This document shows, piece by piece, positions 8,936 to 18,281 of a stretch of 64,000 nucleotides of DNA. This DNA is from Labrys monachus. GTDB lineage: Bacteria; Pseudomonadota; Alphaproteobacteria; Rhizobiales; Labraceae. The DNA is taken from NCBI RefSeq assembly GCF_030814655.1, contig NZ_JAUSVK010000001.1, positions 5,587,001 to 5,651,000 on the forward strand, given 5' to 3'. Below the pieces are notes generated by a model that made no database searches, was not told the origin of the DNA, and was given only the letters and a program-made list of their open reading frames with translations. A program made the translations under genes and the position numbers. The first letter of the stretch is position 1, and each line of letters starts with the position of its first letter.

Positions 8936-10099
8936 GTGGCTCGTCTCCGCATCCTCGCCCTCCTGCCGATCCTCTTGCTGCTTGGCGCCTGCAACGCGAT
9001 CGTACTGTCGCCTCCCGGCGATATTGCGGCCCAGCAAGGCAGGCTCGTGATGATCTCGACCGGACTCATGCTGGTCATCATCCTGCCGGTGATGGCGCTG
9101 ACGGTGCTGTTCGCCTGGCGCTACCGCCAATCGAACAAGGCAGCGATCTACAAGCCCGACTGGGACCATTCCACCCAGCTGGAGCTGGTGATCTGGTCGG
9201 CGCCGCTGCTGATCATCATCTGCCTCGGCGCGATCACCTGGGCGAGCACGCATCTTCTCGATCCCTACCGGCCGCTCGGGAACGCTTCGGCCGGCAAGGC
9301 CGCGGGCGCCGCCGTGAAACCCCTGGCGGTCGAGGTCGTCGCCCTCGACTGGAAATGGCTCTTCATCTACCCCGAATACGGCATCGCCTCCGTCAACGAG
9401 CTGGCGGCGCCGGCCGGCCGGCCGATCGATTTCCGCATCACCTCGTCCTCGGTGATGAACTCCTTCTACATCCCGGCCCTCGCCGGCCAGATCTACGCCA
9501 TGCCCGGCATGCAGACGCGGCTGCACGCGGTGATGGGCACGGCCGGAACCTATGAGGGCTTCTCCGCCAATTACAGCGGCGCCGGCTTCTCGGGCATGCG
9601 GTTTGCGTTCCACAGCCAGGACGGCGCCGCCTTCGACAAATGGACGGCCGAGGTCAAGGCGGCCGGCGGCATGCTCGATCGCAGCGGCTACCTCGCTTTG
9701 GAGCGGCCGAGCGAGAACGAACCGGTGCGCCATTACGGCGCCGTCGATCCCGGGCTGTTCGCCGCCATCCTCAACATGTGCGTCGAGCCCGGCAAGATGT
9801 GCATGAGCGAGATGAGCGCGATCGACGCCAAAGGCGGCCTGGGCCTGGAGGCCGTCGGCAAGACCCTGCCCCTGACCTACGACAAATATGCCCGCCGCGG
9901 CGCAGTGTTCGGTCCGGCCCGGAGCTATGTCGCCTCGCTCTGCACCCCCGACGACATCCGCGGCGAAGCGCCGCGCCCGGTCGCCGACCCTGCCGCGCCC
10001 AACGCCTCGCCCCTGCGCGGCGCCGGGCTGCCCTGGCCCGGCCTGCTGCCCTCGCGCTTCCAGTTGCCGGCATCCGCCAGCCGTCCCTCGAATTCCTGA
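8936..10099 (+). CDS. cyoA: Cytochrome o ubiquinol oxidase subunit II
   Basis: A 387-residue lipoprotein subunit. The signal peptide ends in a lipobox (LLLLGAC, Cys at about residue 19). Two transmembrane helices follow, then a periplasmic cupredoxin domain lacking the copper-A ligands, as expected for a quinol oxidase. It is longer than E. coli CyoA (315 residues) because of a Pro/Ala-rich C-terminal tail after about residue 320. A GTG at 8936 with AGGA upstream is the start. It is the first gene of cyoABCD-surf1-regBA. Confidence 0.95.
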   Translation: MARLRILALLPILLLLGACNAIVLSPPGDIAAQQGRLVMISTGLMLVIILPVMALTVLFAWRYRQSNKAAIYKPDWDHSTQLELVIWSAPLLIIICLGAITWASTHLLDPYRPLGNASAGKAAGAAVKPLAVEVVALDWKWLFIYPEYGIASVNELAAPAGRPIDFRITSSSVMNSFYIPALAGQIYAMPGMQTRLHAVMGTAGTYEGFSANYSGAGFSGMRFAFHSQDGAAFDKWTAEVKAAGGMLDRSGYLALERPSENEPVRHYGAVDPGLFAAILNMCVEPGKMCMSEMSAIDAKGGLGLEAVGKTLPLTYDKYARRGAVFGPARSYVASLCTPDDIRGEAPRPVADPAAPNASPLRGAGLPWPGLLPSRFQLPASASRPSNS

Positions 10100-10117
10100 T
10101 CCCGCGGAGCCCTTCCG

Positions 10118-12121
10118 ATGTTCGCTGATTCCGCTTTCCTCAAGATGATCTTCGGCAGGCTGACGCTGGAGGCCTTGCCGATCCACGAGCCCATCCTGGT
10201 CGCCACCTTCGCCGCCGTCGCGCTCGGGGGCATCGCCGTGCTCGCCGCCCTCACCTATTTCAGGCTGTGGGGCTATCTGTGGACGGAATGGTTCACCAGC
10301 GTCGACCACAAGCGCATCGGCGTCATGTATATGGTGCTCGGCATCGTCATGCTGCTGCGCGGCTTTTCCGATGCGATCATGATGCGCCTGCAGCAGGCGA
10401 TGGCCTTCGGCGGCTCCGACGGATACCTGCCGGCGCATCATTACGACCAGGTGTTCACCGCCCATGGCGTCATCATGATCTTCTTCGTGGCGATGCCGCT
10501 CGTCACGGGGCTGATGAACTTCGTGGTCCCGCTCCAGATCGGCGCCCGCGACGTCTCTTTCCCCTTCCTCAACAATTTCAGCTTCTGGATGACGACCGCC
10601 GGCGCCATCCTCACCATGATGTCGCTGTTCGTCGGCGAGTTCGCGCGTACGGGCTGGCTCGCCTACCCGCCGCTGTCGGGCATCGGCTACAGTCCCGATG
10701 CGGGGATGGACTATTACATCTGGTCGCTGCAGATCGCTGGCGTCGGCACGCTGCTGTCGGGCGTGAACCTGATCGCCACCATCATCAAGATGCGCGCCCC
10801 CGGCATGACCATGATGAAGATGCCGGTCTTCACCTGGACGGCGCTGTGCACCAACGTGCTGATCGTCGCCGCCTTCCCGGTGCTGACGGCGGTGCTCGCT
10901 TTGCTGTCGCTCGACCGCTATGTCGGCACCAACTTCTTCACCAACGACTTCGGGGGCAACCCGATGATGTATGTGAACCTGATCTGGATCTGGGGCCATC
11001 CGGAGGTCTACATCCTCATCCTCCCCTGCTTCGGCATCTATTCGGAAGTCGTCTCGACCTTCGCCGGCAAGCGCCTGTTCGGCTATTCCTCGATGGTCTA
11101 TGCCTCCGTCGTCATCACCATCCTGTCCTATCTCGTCTGGCTGCATCACTTCTTCACGATGGGCTCGGGCGCGAGCGTGAACTCCTTCTTCGGCATCACG
11201 ACGATGATCATCTCGATCCCGACGGGTGCCAAGATCTTCAACTGGCTGTTCACGATGTATCGCGGCCGCATCCGCTTCGAACTGCCGATGATGTGGACCG
11301 TCGCCTTCATGCTCACCTTCGTGATCGGCGGCATGACGGGCGTGCTGCTGGCGGTGCCGCCGGCCGACTTCGTGCTGCACAACAGCCTGTTCCTGGTCGC
11401 GCATTTCCACAACGTCATCATCGGCGGCGTGGTGTTCGGCCTGTTCGCCGGCATCAGCTACTGGTTCCCCAAGGCCTTCGGCTTCAAGCTCGACCCGTTC
11501 TGGGGCAAGCTGTCGTTCTGGTTCTGGGTGGTCGGCTTCTACTTCGCCTTCATGCCGCTCTACGTCCTCGGGCTGATGGGCGTGACCCGCCGCCTGCGCG
11601 TGTTCGAGGATCCCTCGCTGCAGATCTGGTTCGTCATCGCCGCCTTCGGCGCCGCGCTGATCGCGCTCGGCATCCTCTGCTTCCTGATCCAGATCGTCGT
11701 CAGCATCCGCGACCGCGAGAGGCTGCGCGACCTGACGGGCGATCCCTGGAACGGGCGCACGCTCGAATGGTCGACCGCCTCGCCGCCGCCGGCCTACAAC
11801 TTCGCCTTCACCCCGGTCATCCACGACCTCGACGCCTGGTACGACATGAAGCAGCGCGGCTATGTCCGCCCGTTGGAAGGCTTCCGCGCCATCCACATGC
11901 CCCGGAACACCGGCGCCGGCCTCGTGCTCGCCGGCCTGAGCCTGGTCTTCGGCTTCGCCATGGTCTGGTACATGTGGTGGCTGGCGGCGGCGGCCTTCGT
12001 CGCCCTGCTCGCCGTCGCGATCGGCCACACCTTCAACTACAACCGAGACTTCCACATCCCCCTCGACGAGGTCGCCCGGACGGAGGGCGAACGGACCCGT
12101 CTCATCGCCGGACAAGCCTGA
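10118..12121 (+). CDS. cyoB: Cytochrome o ubiquinol oxidase subunit I
   Basis: A 667-residue haem-copper oxidase core subunit, the expected length for CyoB. The copper-B and cross-link motif is visible as [12 protein letters not shown], the second histidine pair as LHHFFTMG, and the haem ligands as VAHFHNV. These residues catalyse quinol-driven reduction of oxygen to water with proton pumping. It starts 18 bases after the cyoA stop and is followed closely by cyoC. Long open frames on the opposite strand here are compositional shadows. Confidence 0.97.
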   Translation: MFADSAFLKMIFGRLTLEALPIHEPILVATFAAVALGGIAVLAALTYFRLWGYLWTEWFTSVDHKRIGVMYMVLGIVMLLRGFSDAIMMRLQQAMAFGGSDGYLPAHHYDQVFTAHGVIMIFFVAMPLVTGLMNFVVPLQIGARDVSFPFLNNFSFWMTTAGAILTMMSLFVGEFARTGWLAYPPLSGIGYSPDAGMDYYIWSLQIAGVGTLLSGVNLIATIIKMRAPGMTMMKMPVFTWTALCTNVLIVAAFPVLTAVLALLSLDRYVGTNFFTNDFGGNPMMYVNLIWIWGHPEVYILILPCFGIYSEVVSTFAGKRLFGYSSMVYASVVITILSYLVWLHHFFTMGSGASVNSFFGITTMIISIPTGAKIFNWLFTMYRGRIRFELPMMWTVAFMLTFVIGGMTGVLLAVPPADFVLHNSLFLVAHFHNVIIGGVVFGLFAGISYWFPKAFGFKLDPFWGKLSFWFWVVGFYFAFMPLYVLGLMGVTRRLRVFEDPSLQIWFVIAAFGAALIALGILCFLIQIVVSIRDRERLRDLTGDPWNGRTLEWSTASPPPAYNFAFTPVIHDLDAWYDMKQRGYVRPLEGFRAIHMPRNTGAGLVLAGLSLVFGFAMVWYMWWLAAAAFVALLAVAIGHTFNYNRDFHIPLDEVARTEGERTRLIAGQA

Positions 12122-12125
12122 CATC

Positions 12126-12761
12126 ATGAGTACGACGACGAGCCTCGCGCCGGACGGCGCCACCCTACCGGTCTTCTACGAAACCGAGGAGCATGCCCAC
12201 GCCGACGGCGCGAGCACCATGCTCGGCTTCTGGATCTACCTGATGAGCGACTGCCTCATCTTCGCGGTGCTGTTCGCCACCTATGGCGTTCTCGGCGGGA
12301 ACTATGCGGCGGGGCCCTCCCCCAAGGACCTGTTCGACCTGCCGCTGGTGGCGGTCAACACCTCGATGCTGCTGCTGTCCTCGATCACCTACGGCTTCGC
12401 CATGCTGGCGATGGAGAAGGGGCGGATCCGATCGCTCCAGATCTGGCTCGCGGTGACCGGCCTGTTCGGGCTCGCCTTCATCGGCATCGAGCTCAGCGAG
12501 TTCTCCCACATGATCGCCGAAGGCGCGACGCCGCAGCGCAGCGCCTTCCTGTCCTCCTTCTTCACCCTGGTCGGCACGCATGGCCTGCATGTGAGCTGCG
12601 GCCTCGTCTGGCTGGCGACCCTGATGATCCAGGTGTCGCGCAAGGGCCTCATCCCGGCGAACCGCCGCCGCCTGATGTGCCTGAGCATGTTCTGGCACTT
12701 CCTCGACATCATCTGGATCGGTGTCTTCACCTTCGTCTATCTGATGGGAATGTTGCGATGA
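12126..12761 (+). CDS. cyoC: Cytochrome o ubiquinol oxidase subunit III
   Basis: A 211-residue, five-helix membrane subunit of the bo3-type quinol oxidase. Typical segments include LGFWIYLMSDCLIFAVLFATY near the N terminus and VGTHGLHVSCGLVW in the second half. It begins four bases after cyoB and its stop overlaps the cyoD start (ATGA), indicating translational coupling. Confidence 0.96.
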   Translation: MSTTTSLAPDGATLPVFYETEEHAHADGASTMLGFWIYLMSDCLIFAVLFATYGVLGGNYAAGPSPKDLFDLPLVAVNTSMLLLSSITYGFAMLAMEKGRIRSLQIWLAVTGLFGLAFIGIELSEFSHMIAEGATPQRSAFLSSFFTLVGTHGLHVSCGLVWLATLMIQVSRKGLIPANRRRLMCLSMFWHFLDIIWIGVFTFVYLMGMLR

Positions 12762-13132
12762 CCGCTGACGCTGCCCCCCACGAGTCCGGCCATCACGGCC
12801 ATGGCGAGAGTCACGGCTCGCAGAAGAGCTACCTGATCGGCTTCGTCCTGTCGGTCGTGCTGACGGCGGTGCCGTTCTGGCTGGTGATGACCGGCACGCT
12901 CGACTCCAAGCTCGGGACGGCCCTCGCCATCATGGTCCTGGCCGCGGTGCAGATCGTGGTGCACATGATCTATTTCCTCCACATGAACGTCCGCTCGGAA
13001 GGGGGGTGGACGATGATGGCGCTGATCTTCACCCTCGTGATGGTCGTCATCACCCTCAGCGGCTCGATCTGGGTCATGTATCATCTCAACATCAACATGA
13101 TGCCCGGCCACGACATGAGCCAGATGCCATGA
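12758..13132 (+). CDS. cyoD: Cytochrome o ubiquinol oxidase subunit IV
   Basis: A 124-residue small subunit with a His-rich N terminus (HESGHHGHGESHGS) and three transmembrane helices, including the conserved VHMIYFLHMN segment. It assists assembly of the copper site of the oxidase. The start at 12758 overlaps the cyoC stop, and its own stop overlaps the next start. The C-terminal tail (MMPGHDMSQMP) is rich in Met and His. Confidence 0.94.
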   Translation: MTADAAPHESGHHGHGESHGSQKSYLIGFVLSVVLTAVPFWLVMTGTLDSKLGTALAIMVLAAVQIVVHMIYFLHMNVRSEGGWTMMALIFTLVMVVITLSGSIWVMYHLNINMMPGHDMSQMP

Positions 13133-13983
13133 TGACGGCGGCTCGCGCGGGTCGCCCGGCCGGGCGGCCGGCGCGGGCAGCCGGTCCCGCCGCGGAGGGC
13201 CTGGCGCGGCGGCCGCGATCCCTGCGCACCCTCCTCGCCCTCGCCCTCGTGGCGGCCTTCGCCGTGATCGGGCTGACGAGCCTGGGCGTATGGCAGATCG
13301 AACGCCGCGCCTGGAAGCTCGACCTGATCGCCCGCGTCGACCGGCGCGTCCATGCGGCGCCCGCACCGGCACCCGGCCCCGCGGCGTGGCCGGCGCTCAA
13401 TGCCGGCGACGACGCCTATCGGCGCGTCGCCGTGGGCGGCCGCTTCCTCGCCGGCCGCGACGCCCTCGTGCAGGCGGTGACCGAGCGGGGCGCCGGCTAT
13501 TGGGTGCTGACGCCGTTCCAGGCCGATGGCGGCTTCGTGGTGCTGATCGACCGCGGCTTCGTGCCGGCGGACGCGGCCAAGCACATCCCGGCCTCGCAGG
13601 CGACGACGGTCACCGGCCTGCTGCGCATGACCGAGCCCGGCGGGGCGTTCCTGCGCCACAACGATCCGGCGGGCGGCCGCTGGTATTCGCGCGACGTGGC
13701 CGCCATCGCCGGCGCGGCCGGCCTGCCGCAGGCGGCGCCCTATTTCATCGACGCCGACGCCACGGCCGCAGACCCGGGCGCCCCGATCGGCGGCCTGACG
13801 GTGATCGCCTTTCCCAACAACCACCTGGTCTACGCGCTGACCTGGTTCGGCCTCGCCCTCATGGCGGCGGGATGGAGCGTTTTCCTGGCCCGCGATGAAT
13901 GGCGTCTTCGCCGGAACGCCGTTTCGGAGCAGAATGCAGGCCCGAGGCGGCACGCATTCCAGGAGACTCATGTCGATTCGTGA
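13129..13983 (+). CDS. SURF1-family oxidase assembly protein
   Basis: About 284 residues with the two-helix SURF1 layout: an N-terminal helix (LRTLLALALVAAFAVIGLTSLGVWQIERR), a periplasmic domain with GYWVLTPF and VLIDRGFVP, and a C-terminal helix preceded by NNHLVYALTWFGLAL. SURF1 proteins assist haem insertion into terminal oxidases. The N terminus has an unusual Ala/Gly/Pro/Arg-rich extension. The start is ATG 13129 (overlapping the cyoD stop) or ATG 13132. No cyoE haem O synthase gene follows in this window. Confidence 0.9.
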   Translation: MMTAARAGRPAGRPARAAGPAAEGLARRPRSLRTLLALALVAAFAVIGLTSLGVWQIERRAWKLDLIARVDRRVHAAPAPAPGPAAWPALNAGDDAYRRVAVGGRFLAGRDALVQAVTERGAGYWVLTPFQADGGFVVLIDRGFVPADAAKHIPASQATTVTGLLRMTEPGGAFLRHNDPAGGRWYSRDVAAIAGAAGLPQAAPYFIDADATAADPGAPIGGLTVIAFPNNHLVYALTWFGLALMAAGWSVFLARDEWRLRRNAVSEQNAGPRRHAFQETHVDS

Positions 13984-15343
13984 GTGGCTGATCCCATACC
14001 CGCTCAAGCCCGCAACGGGTGCGACCGCGGGAAGCACCGCCTCCGGCGCCAATGCGCTGGCCGCGGCGGAAGACCTGACCGACCGCAAGAACATGGCGCT
14101 GATGATCCTGCTGCGCTGGATCGCCGTGATCGGGCAGGTCGTCACCATCGTGGTGGTGCACGCCGCCCTCGGCATCGCGCTGCCGCTCGCCCCGATGGCC
14201 GGGGTGCTCGGCGCCCTCGTCGGTCTCAACCTGATCAGCCTGGCCTGGCTGAGGCATCGCGGCGTCGTCGCCAATTTCGCGCTTTTCGGCGCCCTGGTAT
14301 GCGATGTCCTGGCGCTGACGGCGCAGCTCTATCTCAGCGGCGGGGCGACCAACCCGTTCATCTTCCTGTTCCTGCTGCAGGTCACCCTCGCCGCCGTGCT
14401 GCTCGACGCAAGGCTGACATCGGCCATCGTCGCCCTCACCGCCGTCAGCTTCGCCGGCCTCATCGTCTCCTATGAGCCGCTCGCACTGCCGGGCGGCGAT
14501 ACGAGGCGGCTGTTCGATCTCTATATCGCGGGGGCCCTCGTCTGCTTCGTGCTCGACGCCAGCCTGCTCGCCGTCTTCGTCTCGCGCATCAACCGCAACC
14601 TGCGCGAGCGCGATGCCGGGCTGGCGGCGATGCGGCAGCATGCCGCCGAGGAGGACCACATCGTGCGGATGGGCCTGCTCGCCTCCGGTGCCGCGCATGA
14701 GCTCGGCACCCCGCTATCCTCGCTCGCCGTCGTCCTCAACGACTGGCGGCACATGCCGATGCTGGCCTCCGACCCCGCCATGCTGCAGGAAATCGACGAG
14801 ATGCAGGCCGAGATCGGCCGCTGCAAGGCCATCGTCACCGGCATCCTGCTGGCGGCCGGCGAGGCGCGCGGCGAAGCGCCGACCGTCACGAGCCTGAACA
14901 GCTTCCTCGACGGCCTGGTGCGCGACTGGCGGACGGCGCGCGGCACGCCCATATTGTCCTATATCAACGCCGTCGGCAGCGACATTCAGATCGTCTCGGA
15001 TTCCGCCCTGAAGCAGGTCCTCTTCAATGTCCTCGACAACGCCCTGGACGTCTCGCCGTCCTTCGTCGGCCTCACGGTGCGCCGGGAGGACGGCATCCTC
15101 GTGCTCGAGGTCAGGGATGACGGTCCCGGCTTCGCCCCGGAGATGCTGGCGCAACTGGGCAAGCCCTACCACTCGACCAAGGGCAAGCTCGGCGGCGGGC
15201 TCGGCCTGTTCCTGGTCGTCAACGTGGTCCGCAAGCTCGGCGGCTCCGTCTCGGCGCACAACCATCCGGGCGGGGGTGCGGTCGTGAGCCTGAGACTGCC
15301 GATCGCCGCCATCGAGATCGGAGCGTCGCGCCATGCCGCCTGA
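13970..15343 (+). CDS. regB: Redox-sensing histidine kinase RegB/PrrB/ActS
   Basis: A 457-residue sensor kinase with about six transmembrane helices. The heptad GGATNPF (residues 124-130) matches the GGxxNPF ubiquinone-binding motif conserved in RegB/PrrB/ActS. The phosphorylated histidine lies in SGAAHELGTPLSS (about His243), and a cysteine in GRCKAI (about Cys285) corresponds to the redox-active cysteine of RegB. ATPase boxes NVLDNALD, DDGPGF and GGGLGLFL are intact. AGGAG at the right distance sets the start at 13970, inside the surf1 3' end. With RegA it should link quinone and oxygen status to respiratory gene expression. Confidence 0.93.
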   Translation: MSIREWLIPYPLKPATGATAGSTASGANALAAAEDLTDRKNMALMILLRWIAVIGQVVTIVVVHAALGIALPLAPMAGVLGALVGLNLISLAWLRHRGVVANFALFGALVCDVLALTAQLYLSGGATNPFIFLFLLQVTLAAVLLDARLTSAIVALTAVSFAGLIVSYEPLALPGGDTRRLFDLYIAGALVCFVLDASLLAVFVSRINRNLRERDAGLAAMRQHAAEEDHIVRMGLLASGAAHELGTPLSSLAVVLNDWRHMPMLASDPAMLQEIDEMQAEIGRCKAIVTGILLAAGEARGEAPTVTSLNSFLDGLVRDWRTARGTPILSYINAVGSDIQIVSDSALKQVLFNVLDNALDVSPSFVGLTVRREDGILVLEVRDDGPGFAPEMLAQLGKPYHSTKGKLGGGLGLFLVVNVVRKLGGSVSAHNHPGGGAVVSLRLPIAAIEIGASRHAA

Positions 15344-15866
15344 CCGCCAGCTGATCATCGTCGAGGACGACGCCTCCTTCGCGCGCACGCTCAAGCGCTC
15401 CTTCGAGCGGCGGGAATACGAGGTCCTCCTCGCAACCAGCCTGCAGGAGATGCAGGCGCTGCTGGAAAGCCATTCGCCCGGCTACGCCGTCGTCGACCTC
15501 AAGCTGAGCGGGGTGTCGGGCCTTGCCTGCGTGGAGGCCCTGCACCAGCACGACCCGGACATGCTGATCGTCGTGCTGACCGGATTTGCCAGCATCGCCA
15601 CCGCCGTGGAGGCGATCAAGCTCGGCGCCTGCCATTACCTCGCCAAGCCTGCGAACACCGACGACATCGAGGATGCCTTCGGCAAGGGCGCCGGCGACAG
15701 CCGCGTCGGCCTCACGCCCCGCCCGACCTCGATCAAGACGCTGGAATGGGAACGAATCCACGAGACCCTGGTCGACACCGACTTCAACATCTCGGAAACC
15801 GCACGCCGCCTCGGCATGCATCGCCGGACGCTGGCGCGCAAGCTCGAGAAGCGACGGGTGAACTGA
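15333..15866 (+). CDS. regA: Response regulator RegA/PrrA/ActR
   Basis: A 177-residue response regulator with receiver residues EDD (11-13), phospho-acceptor Asp55 (VVDLKLSG), a conserved threonine (LTGFAS) and lysine (LAKPA). The short linker contains prolines, and the C-terminal Fis-type helix-turn-helix (ISETARRLGMHRRTLARKL) is the near-invariant RegA recognition helix. Its start overlaps the regB stop. It is the last gene of the cyo-surf1-regBA run and probably regulates that run among other respiratory genes. Confidence 0.94.
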   Translation: MPPDRQLIIVEDDASFARTLKRSFERREYEVLLATSLQEMQALLESHSPGYAVVDLKLSGVSGLACVEALHQHDPDMLIVVLTGFASIATAVEAIKLGACHYLAKPANTDDIEDAFGKGAGDSRVGLTPRPTSIKTLEWERIHETLVDTDFNISETARRLGMHRRTLARKLEKRRVN

Positions 15867-15916
15867 CCGCGGGCGGCCTCCCCCGAGGATGGGCCGACGA
15901 CATGCCGGAGGGCAGG

Positions 15917-16435
15917 ATGAGGCGACGCGAAGCGGTACTGGCAGGGCTTGCCGTCCTGTGCCTGGCGGCGGCCCAGAACGCGGCGCCGGCAAAGGCCGAG
16001 ACGGTTCAGCAGAAGGCCAAGCGGCACGGCATGGCCAAGGCCCCGGCCGGCGATCCGGCCATGCTGGCCGCCTTCGCCCGCGCGCAGCGGACGCTGGACG
16101 GGTTCGTCGAGGCCCTCGACGGCGGTCTGCCGGGCGCCGGCGCCTTCTCGGTGAAGATCGCCGTCGCCGACCGCGGCAAGACCGAATATTTCTGGATCAA
16201 CGGCCTCTCGCATGTCGGCAGCCGCTTCAGCGGCACCGTCAACAACCGGCCCGAGATCGTGGAGAACGTCACCTTCGGCCAGAAGCTCACCTTCCCGAGG
16301 AGCCAGATCCGGGACTGGAGCTATGTGAAGGACGGCCGGATGCAGGGCAGCTTCACCACCTGTGTGCTGCTCGGCCGCGAAGACCCGGTTCAGGCGCGGG
16401 AACTGAAGGCCCAGATCGGGCTCATCTGCGAATAG
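15917..16435 (+). CDS. Exported DUF2314-family protein (copy 1)
   Basis: A 172-residue protein with a signal peptide (RRREAVLAGLAVLCLAAAQ, cleavage near AKA-ET) and a DUF2314 domain, recognisable from TEYFWINGLSH, GTVNNRP, GQKLTFPRSQIRDW and the following Tyr. GGAG six bases before 15917 picks this ATG over 15902. Function is unknown. A second copy with the same plan lies at 17745 on the same strand, about 1.3 kb downstream. It follows regA by 50 bases and could be read through from that operon. Confidence 0.8.
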   Translation: MRRREAVLAGLAVLCLAAAQNAAPAKAETVQQKAKRHGMAKAPAGDPAMLAAFARAQRTLDGFVEALDGGLPGAGAFSVKIAVADRGKTEYFWINGLSHVGSRFSGTVNNRPEIVENVTFGQKLTFPRSQIRDWSYVKDGRMQGSFTTCVLLGREDPVQARELKAQIGLICE

Positions 16436-16455
16436 CGGGCGGGAATGCCGGCCGC

Positions 16456-17334
16456 CTATTCCTTCAGCTCGGCCCGGATCCAGCTTTCGAAGGCCTTCAC
16501 CTTGGCTGAAGCCCGTTCCCTGTCCGACGTCACCAGCCAATAGGAACGGCCCGTCGGGACTGGCCGGGGAAAAGGCGAGACCAGCCGCCCGTCGCGGAGG
16601 GCATCCTGCGCCAGCACCCGCCACGCCATCATGACGCCCTGGCCGGCGACCGCCGCGTCGAGGCAGAGCGAGGCGTCGGAGAAGATCGGCCCCGGGCCGA
16701 GCGTCATGCCGGCACGGCCATGGCCGGCGAGCCAGGTCGGCCAGCCGGCCGGGGAATTGTGGTCCCGGATGATCGGCACGCGGGCGAGATCGTCGAGGCC
16801 GCCGATCCGCGCGGCCAGAGCCGGGCTGCAGGCCGGAAACAGGCCGTGGTCGAGCAGATGCGCGGCCCGCACATGCGGCCAGGGCCCGGTGCCGATGCGC
16901 ACGCCGACATCGACGTCGGAGGCGGCGAAATCCACCAGTTCGACCGAGGCGTCGATGCGGACCTGCAGGTCCGGCCGCAGATCGCGGAAGCGCGCGAGGC
17001 GCGGCACCAGCCATTTCGCCGCGAACACCGGCGCGACGGAGACCGTCAGCACATGTTCGGCCCGCCCTTCGGCGGCGGAGAGCGCCCGCGCGATCTCGCC
17101 GAACCCCCGCGAAAGCCCGGCCAGCAGCGGCGCACCGAACGCCGTCGGCACCAGTCCCTTGGGACCGCGCACGAAGAGGGGCTGGCGCAGCCGCCGCTCG
17201 GCCTTGTGGACCTGCTGGCTGACGGCGCCGACCGTCACGCCCAGCTCCTCGGCGGCCTTCGCCATGGAACCGAGCCGCCCGGCCGCCTCGACGGCCCTGA
17301 GCGCATTGAGCTGGTGGCGCAGCAGGATATCCAT
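16456..17334 (-). CDS. LysR-family regulator, GcvA-like
   Basis: A 292-residue LysR-type regulator. The N-terminal winged helix (LNALRAVEAAGRLGSMAKAA, then VTVGAVSQQVHKAERRL) is intact, and the effector domain carries VSVAPVFAAKWLVPRL, typical of the GcvA/AmpR-like group. It is divergent from a small DUF1127-like gene 87 bases away and convergent with the first DUF2314 gene. It probably regulates its divergent neighbour and itself. Confidence 0.9.
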   Translation of the reverse strand: MDILLRHQLNALRAVEAAGRLGSMAKAAEELGVTVGAVSQQVHKAERRLRQPLFVRGPKGLVPTAFGAPLLAGLSRGFGEIARALSAAEGRAEHVLTVSVAPVFAAKWLVPRLARFRDLRPDLQVRIDASVELVDFAASDVDVGVRIGTGPWPHVRAAHLLDHGLFPACSPALAARIGGLDDLARVPIIRDHNSPAGWPTWLAGHGRAGMTLGPGPIFSDASLCLDAAVAGQGVMMAWRVLAQDALRDGRLVSPFPRPVPTGRSYWLVTSDRERASAKVKAFESWIRAELKE

Positions 17335-17421
17335 GCAGTTTTTCTAAACCCAGGGGCGGCAAAACTCCATTTCTTTCGCGGGCGCGATGCTCCAGGTCGG
17401 CGGCAGCGAAGGAGACAGCCC

Positions 17422-17607
17422 ATGCCGATCCTGCGGATCCTCGATGCCCTTGGTCTGCGGCGAAAGCGCCGCCCTCCCGACCGGCCCGTCCCGCCGGAGC
17501 CGCTCGACCATCCGAGCCTGCGTGCGATGACCCCACGCCAATTGGCGGACCTGCCGATCGATCGTCCGCCGGCCGGAAACACGGCGGATTGCGAGACAAA
17601 TCGATAG
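17422..17607 (+). CDS. Small DUF1127-like protein
   Basis: A 61-residue, Arg/Pro-rich protein opposite the LysR gene. GGAGA with a six-base spacing before the ATG strongly supports it. The segment LRAMTPRQLADLPIDRPP resembles the C-terminal YjiS/DUF1127 signature, in which a short helix ends in a Leu-x-Asp-x-Gly/Pro-Ile-x-Arg turn. Alphaproteobacterial DUF1127 proteins are often small RNA-binding or stress-linked, but no role can be assigned here. The family match is weak because the sequence is short. Confidence 0.6.
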   Translation: MPILRILDALGLRRKRRPPDRPVPPEPLDHPSLRAMTPRQLADLPIDRPPAGNTADCETNR

Positions 17608-17744
17608 ATCGTCACGGACGAGTCATGCCATGTTTGGCGGCGGGGAACGGGCGGGACCGATAGAGGCAAGGCGGTCACCATGGTCGAACCTCGGCGTGAT
17701 CGGGCTCACGTCCGTTAATGAAGCGTCTATGTTTGGGGGCGGCA

Positions 17745-18272
17745 ATGAAGCGAGGTCACGCGATCCTGACGGGGCTCGCCGTCCTGTGGCTGGCGGCGGC
17801 GCAAGGTCCAGGCGCGGCAAACGCGCGGCACGTCCCGCGGAGCGCAGAAGAGGGCGGCATCGATGTCGTCGCCCCCGACGACCCGGAGATGCTGGCCGCC
17901 ATCAGCGAGGCGCGACACCGTCTGGCGGAGTTCGTTGCCGTCCTCGACGGCAGAACGGAGGATGTCTCTTCTCTCGCGGTCAAGATACCGATCGTCGACG
18001 GCGACAACACCGAATATTTGTGGGTCAACGAGCTCTCCCATGATGGCGACGTGTTCGTCGGCACCGTCGCCAATGACCCTGTGGTCGTCGGAAACGTCGT
18101 CCTCGGGCAGCGGATATCCTTCGGCAAGGAGCAGATCAGCGATTGGCATTATGTCAAGAATGGCAGGATGCGGGGCAGCTTCACGACCTGTGTCGAGCTC
18201 AGCCGGGAGAACCCGGACGAGGCGCGGGCCCTGAAGCTCGAGATAGGGCTGACCTGCGACGAGGGAACATGA
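17745..18272 (+). CDS. Exported DUF2314-family protein (copy 2)
   Basis: A 175-residue paralogue of the protein at 15917. Both have a Sec signal peptide (here RGHAILTGLAVLWLAAAQ), an acidic stretch with MLAAI/MLAAF, then TEYLWVNELSH, GTVANDP, GQRISFGKEQISDWHYVKNGRM and a final GSFTTCVEL. GGGGG five bases upstream selects ATG 17745 over 17718. The two copies flank the LysR/DUF1127-like pair, which suggests local duplication followed by insertion of the pair, or the reverse. Function is unknown. Confidence 0.8.
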   Translation: MKRGHAILTGLAVLWLAAAQGPGAANARHVPRSAEEGGIDVVAPDDPEMLAAISEARHRLAEFVAVLDGRTEDVSSLAVKIPIVDGDNTEYLWVNELSHDGDVFVGTVANDPVVVGNVVLGQRISFGKEQISDWHYVKNGRMRGSFTTCVELSRENPDEARALKLEIGLTCDEGT

Positions 18273-18281
18273 TCGGCAGGG

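Noticed and set aside
8828-12163. Very long open frame on the minus strand opposite cyoA/cyoB
   Set aside because: Its product is low-complexity (Asp/Glu/His/Arg/Gly-rich). It is a frame shadow of the GC-rich cyo genes.
13129-13983. cyoE (haem O synthase)
   Set aside because: The protein has two helices and SURF1 motifs, not the multi-spanning prenyltransferase plan.
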